Below are positions 1 through 6,035 of a DNA stretch of 6,035 nt, in pieces. Within the stretch, counting starts at the first letter, position 1. The number at the start of each line of letters is the position of its first letter. The notes below the pieces were generated by a model. The model ran no database searches. It was not told the DNA's origin and worked only from the letters and a program-made list of their open reading frames with translations. Both the position numbers and the translations under genes were made by a program. Source of the DNA: Nocardioides sp. (GTDB lineage Bacteria > Actinomycetota > Actinomycetes > Propionibacteriales > Nocardioidaceae); assembly GCA_023252065.1 (NCBI GenBank), contig JAHEXO010000153.1, positions 1 through 6,035 on the forward strand, in the 5' to 3' direction.

Positions 1-1
1 G

Positions 2-454
2 TTCTCGCACGTCGCCGACTTGGCCCCAGGGGTGCGGAGCTTCCCGGACACGTTGAACCTGTGCCAGTCGCACCCGACGACCGAGCAGCACATCTGGGCG
101 TTCCTGACCGTCGCGCCCGAGTTCGTCTACTCGATGGGGTTCCTGCTGGTTGCGTGGCGTCTGATCCGAGCCACGCGACGCCGGGGGTTCTTCGTCCCGG
201 ACACCGCGCTCGGCATCGGCCGTCTCGGTCTCTACATCCTGTGCGGTGAGCTTGCGGTCGCGGTGATCCAGGCGACAGCCAACGGGGTCCTGTTGCCCAC
301 CCTCGCCACACCGACCGGGGGCACGTTCGACATCTGGCTCCGCTTCTTCCACCTGTCGTGGGCCATCCTGTTCGCTGGCTTCGGGCTGCTGACCATCGGA
401 CGGGTGATGGCCCAGGCCGTCCCGATGCAGCGCGAGCTCGACGCGACCGTATGA
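2..454 (+). CDS. DUF2975-family integral membrane protein (5' end outside window)
   Basis: The frame is open from the first bases of the window with no stop, so this is the 3' part of a longer gene; the TTG at 20 is only an internal codon. The 150 visible residues carry three hydrophobic stretches, at about 32-54, 74-98 and 114-133. They are separated by a basic turn followed by an RRGFF segment (residues 60-64), like the loop in DUF2975 proteins where a basic residue precedes FF. DUF2975 proteins are small, usually four-helix membrane proteins of unknown biochemical role. The first helix would lie upstream of the window. The stop overlaps the start of the next gene, a YozG-type HTH regulator, and that pairing is the strongest support for the family call. 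A role as a membrane partner or target of the regulator is inference. Other small four-helix families cannot be fully excluded. Confidence 0.72.
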   Translation, partial: FSHVADLAPGVRSFPDTLNLCQSHPTTEQHIWAFLTVAPEFVYSMGFLLVAWRLIRATRRRGFFVPDTALGIGRLGLYILCGELAVAVIQATANGVLLPTLATPTGGTFDIWLRFFHLSWAILFAGFGLLTIGRVMAQAVPMQRELDATV

Positions 455-702
455 GCCGCCGGAAGCCTCCCGCCACGGAACCCGAGGACCTGCACGCGGT
501 GGAGGTTCACCTCGACGAGCTGCTCGCCGACCGCGGGATGACCCTGACCGAGCTCGCCGACCGGGCCGGCGTCACGGTCGTCAACCTGTCGGTGCTCAAG
601 AACTGGCGGGCCCGTGCCGTCCGGTTCTCGACCCTGACCGCGATCTGCCAGGTCCTCGACTGCCAGCCCGGCGACCTGCTGTCGGTGCGCCTAGGGGACT
701 GA
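451..702 (+). CDS. YozG-like small XRE/Cro-CI helix-turn-helix regulator
   Basis: An 83-residue protein made almost entirely of a Cro/C1-type helix-turn-helix (HTH_26-like) at about residues 17-80. Visible landmarks are LDELLADRGMT (21-31), LTELADRAGV (32-41, first helices), the recognition-helix region VNLSVLKN (44-51) and the closing ICQVLDCQPGDLL (65-77), which is characteristic of this family. The ATG at 451 overlaps the previous stop (ATGA) and has no convincing Shine-Dalgarno sequence, so translation is probably coupled to the membrane gene. An in-frame ATG at 358 exists but would read 31 extra residues out of frame across the real upstream gene. These regulators commonly sit beside DUF2975 genes and may autoregulate the pair, but the operon promoter is outside the window. 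The roughly 16-residue charged N-terminal extension before the HTH is somewhat longer than the usual compact form. Confidence 0.85.
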   Translation: MSRRKPPATEPEDLHAVEVHLDELLADRGMTLTELADRAGVTVVNLSVLKNWRARAVRFSTLTAICQVLDCQPGDLLSVRLGD

Positions 703-726
703 TCCACCCAGCCGGCCCTGTGGATC
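701..726 (+). terminator. Possible stem-loop terminator after the HTH gene
   Basis: GATCCAC (701-707) and GTGGATC (720-726) form a perfect 7-bp stem around a 12-nt GC-rich loop that contains the self-complementary GCCGGC (711-716). The left arm overlaps the TGA stop of the HTH gene (700-702). There is no U tract, but high-GC actinobacterial terminators often lack one. Its position, between an operon end and a new promoter starting at about 732, fits a terminator that insulates the two units. It could instead be an operator or chance pairing. Confidence 0.42.
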
Positions 727-731
727 GTCGG

Positions 732-760
732 TTGCGATTCGAACAGATGTTCGCTACCAT
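732..760 (+). promoter_or_regulatory. Sigma-70-type promoter of the HNH endonuclease gene
   Basis: TTGCGA (732-737) is a recognisable -35 element, followed by exactly 17 nt and then TACCAT (755-760), which fits the actinobacterial TAnnnT -10 pattern. The last -10 base lies 6 nt before the ATG at 767, so transcription is predicted to begin at or within a base of the start codon. No Shine-Dalgarno-like sequence precedes the ATG. A leaderless mRNA, common in actinomycetes, explains both facts. The spacer is almost wholly occupied by the LexA box. Confidence 0.68.
739..754. promoter_or_regulatory. LexA-binding SOS box
   Basis: TCGAAC (739-744), AGAT (745-748), GTTCGC (749-754). The core CGAAC-N4-GTTCG is a perfect match to the Gram-positive SOS box. 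In the extended TCGAAC-N4-GTTCGA form used by mycobacteria only the last base differs (C for A). It lies exactly between the -35 and -10 hexamers, where bound LexA would block RNA polymerase. Several 13E12-family genes in Mycobacterium tuberculosis are known to belong to the LexA regulon, so a box upstream of this family member is expected biology rather than chance. Confidence 0.82.
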
Positions 761-770
761 ACTCGTATGG
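757..770. repeat. Short inverted repeat over the -10 element and start codon
   Basis: CCATAC (757-762), TC, GTATGG (765-770): perfect 6-bp arms with a 2-nt centre, spanning most of the -10 hexamer and the ATG at 767-769. It may be a second operator half-site pair, or simply the chance result of a TACCAT -10 followed by GTATGG at the start codon. With a 2-nt centre it is better read as DNA symmetry than as an RNA hairpin. Confidence 0.35.
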
Positions 771-2104
771 CCATCTCGATCCTGGAGTGCTCATCCGTCG
801 CACAGGCGGCTGAGCCGGTCGAGCCTCGGCTCACGGCGCTGGTCACCGCGGCAGAGGAGGCGCTGGCCGCGGCCCGCGAGCTGGGGTCCGACGGCCTGGA
901 CGGCCTGGACGACGAGGCCCTGGGCGGGGCGATCGCGGGGCTGGCGCGGGTGGAGGCCCGGTCGGCGCAGCTGCGGCTGTCGCTGACCGGCGAGGCAGAT
1001 CGGCGGCAGGTGGCGGAGCAGACCGCGGAGACCGGCACCGACGCGTGGGTGGCCCGGTTGACCGGCTCCACGCGGGAGCAGGCCGCCGGCGGGCTGCGGC
1101 TGGCCCGGCTGCTGGGTGAGAAGTACGAGGCGACCCGCGAGGCGTTCGCTGCCGGCCGACTGGGGTTCGACCAGGTCCGGGTCATCGTCAACGCCGCCGA
1201 GCAGGCCCCGGCCGAGGCCACCGCCGGGCAGGTGGCGCAGGCCGAGCAGTGGCTGGTCGACCGGGCCACCGGCGCCGGCACCCGCACCGGCCGCGCCCTG
1301 GACGCCAAGCGGCTGCGGCAGACCGCCCGTCGGATGTTCACCCCGGTCGACCCCGACCGGGCGACCCGGCACGAGGCGATCCTGCTGGGGCGCGAGACCC
1401 GCACCGCCGAGGCCGAGACCTTCCTGACCCTGCACGACAACGGCGACGGCTCCTACTCCGGCCGGTTCCGGATCCCCGAGCTCCACGGCCACCTGCTGAC
1501 CAAGGCACTCCACCGGCTCACCGCACCCCGCCGCCTCTCCCACGACCGGGCAGGCCGGCCGGTGGTCGACGTAGCCGCGCCCGGCGGCGACTGGGGCACC
1601 AGCACCTGCGAGACCTGGGGCGGCGCCTGGTGCGAGCTGATCGAGCACCTGCCCACCCGCGAGCTGGCAGCCAACGGCTGCGAGATCCTGGTCCGCATCG
1701 ACCTCGACGCCCTCCTCACCGGTCTCGGCACCGCCGGCCTCGACACCGGCATCGCGATCACCGCCCGCGAGGCCCGCCGCCTGGCCTGCAACGCGGGCCT
1801 GGTCCCCGCCGTCCTCGACGGTGACTCCATGCCACTCGACCTCGGCCGCACACGCCGGCTCCACTCCCGCAGCCAACGCCGAGCCCTCGCCCTGCTCCAC
1901 GACACCTGCGCCATCGCCGGATGCCAACGACCCTTCGCCTGGTGCGAGATCCACCACCCCCACCTGTCCTGGGGCCACGGCGGCGCGACCGACCTCCACA
2001 ACGGACTCACCCTCTGCGGCCACCACCACCGCCGCGCCCACGACCCCACCTTCAACCTCCGCCACCGACCCGATGGCGAATGGACCTTCCACCGACGTAC
2101 GTGA
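767..2104 (+). CDS. DUF222 / 13E12-repeat-family HNH endonuclease, SOS-regulated
   Basis: A 445-residue protein with the usual architecture of actinobacterial 13E12 (REP13E12) proteins: a long alpha-helical DUF222 region (about residues 20-330, rich in Ala, Glu, Arg and Leu) followed by a C-terminal HNH nuclease domain (about 370-430). The nuclease core is complete: zinc-type cysteines C381 and C386, the catalytic-region IHH (395-397), W402 and GG (405-406), N412, then C417 with HHH (419-421) and H425. It should therefore be able to cut DNA, although the physiological target of this family is unknown. The ATG at 767 is chosen because it sits 6 nt after a good -10 element with no Shine-Dalgarno sequence, which suits a leaderless mRNA. 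An SOS box in the promoter predicts induction by DNA damage. Leucine codon use changes sharply between the two halves of the gene (see findings). Such genes are often multicopy and recombining in their hosts. Confidence 0.92.
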   Translation: MAISILECSSVAQAAEPVEPRLTALVTAAEEALAAARELGSDGLDGLDDEALGGAIAGLARVEARSAQLRLSLTGEADRRQVAEQTAETGTDAWVARLTGSTREQAAGGLRLARLLGEKYEATREAFAAGRLGFDQVRVIVNAAEQAPAEATAGQVAQAEQWLVDRATGAGTRTGRALDAKRLRQTARRMFTPVDPDRATRHEAILLGRETRTAEAETFLTLHDNGDGSYSGRFRIPELHGHLLTKALHRLTAPRRLSHDRAGRPVVDVAAPGGDWGTSTCETWGGAWCELIEHLPTRELAANGCEILVRIDLDALLTGLGTAGLDTGIAITAREARRLACNAGLVPAVLDGDSMPLDLGRTRRLHSRSQRRALALLHDTCAIAGCQRPFAWCEIHHPHLSWGHGGATDLHNGLTLCGHHHRRAHDPTFNLRHRPDGEWTFHRRT

Positions 2105-2138
2105 CACCGCCGCCCGGTTGCGTCTCGGTCACACGTCG
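2093..2138. terminator. Possible bidirectional terminator between convergent genes
   Basis: The left arm is CGACGT (2093-2098) plus GTGAC (2101-2105) with a 2-nt AC bulge between them. It pairs with GTCAC (2128-2132) plus ACGTCG (2133-2138), giving 11 bp around a 22-nt loop. The structure includes both stop codons of the converging HNH (TGA 2102-2104) and acdS (complement of 2129-2131) genes, whose coding regions are only 24 nt apart. It has the right place and symmetry to end transcription from both sides. It has no U tract and the loop is long, so the call is tentative. Confidence 0.42.
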
Positions 2139-3157
2139 AGGCGCTGGGTATGGGTGAAGAGGCCCGAGTAGGCGTTGAGGGCGGGCTGGCCGCCGAGGTG
2201 TGCATAGAGCACGTGCGAGTCGGCTCCGATCTCACCGTTGGACACCAGGTCGATCAGGCCGGCCATCGACTTCCCCTCGTAGACCGGGTCGAGGATCATG
2301 CCCTCGAGCTGGCCGGTGAGCCGGATCGCATCGAGGGTCGACTGCACAGGGATGCCGTAGAGGTCGCCGGCCCACCCCTCCAGCACCGTGATCTCGTCGT
2401 CGCGCAGATCGCGACCCAGACCGATCAGCTCGGCGGTGTTCCGGGCGATCCGGGCGACCTGGTCGCGGGTCTGGTCGAGTGTGGCGGAGGCGTCGATCCC
2501 GATCACCCGGCGCGGCCGGTCCTGCCCGGCGAAGCCCGCGATCATCCCGGCGTGGGTCGAGCCGGTGACCGTGCAGACGACGATCGTGTCGAAGAAGACC
2601 TCGAGGTCGCGCTCCTGCTGCTCGACCTCGTCGGCCCACCGAGCGAAGCCGAGTCCGCCGAGCGGGTGGTCGGACGCGCCGGCCGGGATCGGGTACGGCG
2701 TACCGCCGGCCGCCTCGACGTCCTCGATCGCACGGCGCCAGGAGTCGCGGAAACCGATGTCGAAGCCCGCCTCGTCCAGCCGGACGTCGGCGCCCATGAT
2801 CCGGCTCAGCAGGATGTTGCCGACCCGGTCGTTGACGGCGTCCGGCCAGTCGACCCACTTCTCCTGCACCAGCACGCACCTCATGCCCAGCTTGGCGGCG
2901 ACCGCGGCGACCTGGCGCGTGTGGTTGGACTGGTAGCCGCCGATGCTGACCAGGGTGTCGGCGCCCTGCGCGATCGCCTCCGGGACGAGGTACTCCAGCT
3001 TGCGCGTCTTGTTGCCGCCGTAGGCGAGACCTGAGTTGCAGTCCTCACGCTTGGCCCAGAGGGTCGCGCCGCCGAGGTGGGCAGTGAGCCGGTCGAGCCG
3101 GTGCACCGGGCTGGGGCCGAAGGTGAGCGGGTAGCGGGGGAAGTCGGGGAGGGCCAT
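2129..3157 (-). CDS. acdS: 1-aminocyclopropane-1-carboxylate (ACC) deaminase
   Basis: A 342-residue fold-type II PLP enzyme that converts ACC, the ethylene precursor of plants, to 2-oxobutanoate and ammonia in the cytoplasm. The N-terminus (YPLTFGPSP, 9-17), [21 protein letters not shown] (36-56, PLP lysine K50), [15 protein letters not shown] (71-85, S77), the phosphate-binding [10 protein letters not shown] (196-205), DPVYEGKSM (290-298) and YAHLGG (318-323) follow the Pseudomonas enzyme with an offset of one residue. Y293 and E294, and L321 in the AHLGG motif, are retained. Known changes at the last two sites (E to S, L to T) give D-cysteine desulfhydrase, so true ACC deaminase is favoured. 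The ATG at 3157 is chosen because GGGAGA precedes it with an 8-nt gap and the length then matches the family; an upstream ATG at 3193 would add 12 unconserved residues. The gene is divergent from pgm and has no AcdR/Lrp-type regulator beside it in this window. Confidence 0.94.
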   Translation of the reverse strand: MALPDFPRYPLTFGPSPVHRLDRLTAHLGGATLWAKREDCNSGLAYGGNKTRKLEYLVPEAIAQGADTLVSIGGYQSNHTRQVAAVAAKLGMRCVLVQEKWVDWPDAVNDRVGNILLSRIMGADVRLDEAGFDIGFRDSWRRAIEDVEAAGGTPYPIPAGASDHPLGGLGFARWADEVEQQERDLEVFFDTIVVCTVTGSTHAGMIAGFAGQDRPRRVIGIDASATLDQTRDQVARIARNTAELIGLGRDLRDDEITVLEGWAGDLYGIPVQSTLDAIRLTGQLEGMILDPVYEGKSMAGLIDLVSNGEIGADSHVLYAHLGGQPALNAYSGLFTHTQRLDV

Positions 3158-3165
3158 GGGCGGAG

Positions 3166-3171
3166 TCTCCC
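3166..3171 (-). promoter_or_regulatory. Ribosome binding site of acdS
   Basis: On the reverse strand GGGAGA (3171 down to 3166) stands 8 nt before the ATG at 3157. It decides between this start and the ATG at 3193, which has only an AGGG directly abutting it. Confidence 0.6.
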
Positions 3172-3185
3172 GCGAACGTGGGCGA

Positions 3186-3203
3186 CCGGCCATCCCTGGC
3201 CGG
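3186..3203. repeat. GC inverted repeat in the acdS-pgm intergenic region
   Basis: CCGGCC (3186-3191) and GGCCGG (3198-3203) form perfect 6-bp arms with a 6-nt spacer, 29 nt upstream of the acdS start. It could be an operator or part of the acdS 5' leader. In DNA this GC-rich such a repeat also arises easily by chance. Confidence 0.25.
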
Positions 3204-3220
3204 CCCGCGTGGTCCCCGTC

Positions 3221-3255
3221 GGTTGAGGAGGTCGCTCTGCGACCGTCTCGAAACC
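3221..3255. repeat. REP-like imperfect palindromic hairpin
   Basis: GGTTGAGGAGGTCGC (3221-3235), a TCT loop, then GCGACCGTCTCGAAACC (3239-3255). The inner arms GGTCGC/GCGACC and outer ends GGTT/AACC pair perfectly, with a mismatched and bulged middle (GAGGA against CGTCTCGA). From memory, hairpins of this kind (a GGTTTCGAGAC...CTCCTCAACC pattern) are scattered between genes in many Nocardioides-type genomes, so I read it as a dispersed intergenic repeat. No copy is seen elsewhere in this window. It could also serve as an RNA structure in the 5' leader of either flanking gene. Confidence 0.55.
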
Positions 3256-3303
3256 AGGGGCTCCGCAGGTTCAGGACCGCGCGATCCAGGACATGATGAG
3301 CCC

Positions 3304-4947
<1,644 letters not shown>

Positions 4948-4956
4948 GGGCTCGGC

Positions 4957-5412
4957 TCAGAGGACGAGCCGGGTCATGATCTCGCCGTCGTCCACCTCGC
5001 CGGTGGGCACGAAGCCGAGCGCTCGGTAGAAGACGGCGGGGCCGCCCGGCTCGTCGACGTACGACGTGAGAAGGGCGTCGCCGCCCTCGCGCCGGACGAG
5101 GTCGACCACCGCTCCGACGATCTCGCGGCCTAGCCCCTGCCCCTGGTGGCGCTCGTCGACCAGGAGCCGCCAGAGGTACCACGGACCGTGGATCCCGGGA
5201 CGCGGCTCCGCGTCCCAGCTGATCATCACGAACCCGACCGGCTCGTCACCGAGATAGACGGCGCGGTACCAGGGATTGGCCTCTGGCGTCTCCTCGGCGT
5301 CGGCGAACGACCGCTCGATCGAGGCCACGAACCGGTCCTGTCCCGGCCCGAGGCGCACCGAGCGGAGCTCCTCGCGCACCTGCTCGGTGACCTCACGCAG
5401 CTCGATGGTCAC
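4957..5412 (-). CDS. GNAT-family N-acetyltransferase, BltD-like
   Basis: A 151-residue single-domain GNAT protein. The acetyl-CoA binding motif A is clear: LWRLLVDERHQGQGLGREIV (80-99), with the pyrophosphate loop QGQGLG at 90-95. It is followed by the family's C-terminal FYRALGF (128-134) and GEVDDGEIMTRL (138-149). The N-terminal layout (EVTEQVREEL, then QDRFVASIERSFADA, then a short strand ending GDEPVGFVM) resembles BltD-type spermidine/spermine acetyltransferases, so a polyamine or other amine substrate is possible, but it cannot be fixed from sequence. The start is the GTG at 5412, which shares its G with the TAG stop of the upstream gene (TAGTG), so the two are translationally coupled. 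A GGGAGA about 14 nt upstream may serve as ribosome site. The frame continues far upstream of this GTG but there only shadows the neighbouring gene. Confidence 0.88.
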   Translation of the reverse strand: MTIELREVTEQVREELRSVRLGPGQDRFVASIERSFADAEETPEANPWYRAVYLGDEPVGFVMISWDAEPRPGIHGPWYLWRLLVDERHQGQGLGREIVGAVVDLVRREGGDALLTSYVDEPGGPAVFYRALGFVPTGEVDDGEIMTRLVL

Positions 5413-6035
5413 TAGCCGACCGCGCTCTCTCCCGCCGTACGACGCAGCGCGGCCAGGGTGGTGCCGTCCCGGTCGAGCCAGGTGAGGGTCGCGTCGCCGT
5501 TGACCGGCGTACCGACCACTCGTGGCAGCCGCAGCTCGACCCCGTCGCTGTGCACGACCGTCACCTCGCCCTCGGTGCTCACCGAGTCGATCGGAGTCAC
5601 CGAGTGCCCGAACGGAGCAGCGCCGCTCCCGCGCACCTGCATCCGGGCCGGCACGTCGACCAGCTCGCCGTCGTGCTCGATCACCATCTGGGCCTGCGAT
5701 GCGCCGGTGAGGATCGCGGTCGCCAGGGTGGCCGCCCAGACCGGGTCGCCGCAGCCGTCGTAGACCCACCGTGACCCGAGCACCGAGTGCTCGGTGGTGC
5801 CGACCAACGAGGCCTCGGCACCGTCGAGTGCCGCCGCGCGGTAGGTGAGTGGAGTCTGGATGACCGTCCCGTCGTCGAGGGTCCAGAGGATGGTCTCGAC
5901 TCCGACCTCGCCCTCGGGGTCGTCGAAGCGGTACTCCGCCACCTTCTCGGCGATCGCCCGGCCAGCCGCCCACGGCTGCGACGGCAGCCAGGCCTCCACG
6001 AGCTCCTGCTTGGTCGGGTCGAGGGTCGCGCGGTG
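5412..6035 (-). CDS. Maltokinase N-terminal cap-like domain protein (Cg0192-like; 5' end outside window)
   Basis: The frame is open to the right edge and 207 residues are visible. The protein begins with HRATLDPTKQELVEAWLPSQ (1-20), which matches the start of actinobacterial maltokinase N-terminal cap (Mak_N_cap) domains, so probably only a few residues are missing. Family-like segments follow: YRFDDPEGEVGVET (35-48), TPLTYRAAAL (61-70), GTTEHSVLGSRWVYDGCGDP (79-98) and AATLATAILTG (101-111). It stops at about 210 residues with no kinase domain, so it is a stand-alone cap protein like those often annotated as Cg0192-related, not the maltose-1-phosphate-forming enzyme itself. An accessory or sensory role in maltose/trehalose/glycogen metabolism is inference. 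The in-frame GTG at 5999 would remove conserved residues and is not the start. It is followed with a 1-nt overlap by the GNAT gene. Confidence 0.8.
   Translation of the reverse strand, partial: HRATLDPTKQELVEAWLPSQPWAAGRAIAEKVAEYRFDDPEGEVGVETILWTLDDGTVIQTPLTYRAAALDGAEASLVGTTEHSVLGSRWVYDGCGDPVWAATLATAILTGASQAQMVIEHDGELVDVPARMQVRGSGAAPFGHSVTPIDSVSTEGEVTVVHSDGVELRLPRVVGTPVNGDATLTWLDRDGTTLAALRRTAGESAVG

Noticed and set aside
20..22. TTG at 20 as the start of the membrane protein
   Set aside because: The frame is already open upstream to the window edge, and the family needs another N-terminal helix, so the true start is outside the window.
791..2107. 438-codon open frame on the reverse strand opposite the HNH gene
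   Set aside because: Low-complexity Gly/Ala/Val/Glu translation with no motif; a GC-codon shadow of the HNH gene.
2150..3034. 294-codon forward open frame opposite acdS
   Set aside because: Asp/Val/Arg/Gly-rich low-complexity product; a shadow of the clearly recognisable acdS.
3158..3193. Upstream ATG (3193) as the acdS start
   Set aside because: It adds 12 residues not seen in the family and lacks a properly spaced ribosome site. The ATG at 3157 has GGGAGA 8 nt upstream and gives the usual length and N-terminus.
4957..5973. A 338-residue reverse-strand protein containing the GNAT domain as its C-terminal part
   Set aside because: Residues upstream of the GTG at 5412 overlap the conserved maltokinase-cap gene in another frame and are Arg/Gly-rich junk; only the last 151 codons resemble a protein family.

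Overview
The window is very GC-rich, with strong third-position G/C in every real reading frame, GTG as well as ATG starts, and overlapping or nearly abutting genes. Together with a DUF222/13E12-type HNH nuclease and a maltokinase-cap protein, both typical of Actinobacteria, this points to a high-GC actinomycete. Nocardioides or a close relative is my best guess, by inference only.

Layout from left to right: (1) bases 2-702, forward: the 3' part of a DUF2975-type membrane protein gene overlapping (ATGA) a small YozG-like helix-turn-helix regulator, a recognised two-gene pairing. (2) 701-726: a stem-loop that could end that operon. (3) 732-2104, forward: a DUF222/HNH endonuclease gene with a well-formed promoter (-35 TTGCGA, 17-nt spacer, -10 TACCAT). 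The spacer is almost filled by a LexA (SOS) box, and the predicted transcript starts at or next to the ATG, so the mRNA is probably leaderless. (4) 2129-3157, reverse: acdS, 1-aminocyclopropane-1-carboxylate (ACC) deaminase with its diagnostic residues intact. It converges on the HNH gene across a shared inverted repeat. (5) 3158-3303: a 146-bp divergent intergenic region with a REP-like imperfect hairpin and a smaller GC inverted repeat. (6) 3304-4947, forward: pgm, phosphoglucomutase. (7) 4957-6035, reverse: a kinase-less maltokinase N-terminal-cap protein (start just outside the window) translationally coupled to a BltD-like GNAT acetyltransferase.

The genes do not form one pathway. Pgm (glucose-1-phosphate/glucose-6-phosphate) and the maltokinase-cap protein may both touch glycogen/trehalose/maltose-1-phosphate metabolism. 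ACC deaminase suggests contact with plants or plant-derived material. The HNH gene looks like a damage-inducible accessory gene. There are no gene-free stretches over 300 bases, and I saw no tRNA, rRNA, CRISPR array, insertion sequence or prophage. I do not see a clearly new multi-gene system. The most interesting signal is the compact SOS-controlled, apparently leaderless promoter of the HNH gene, together with a sharp codon-use change inside that gene.
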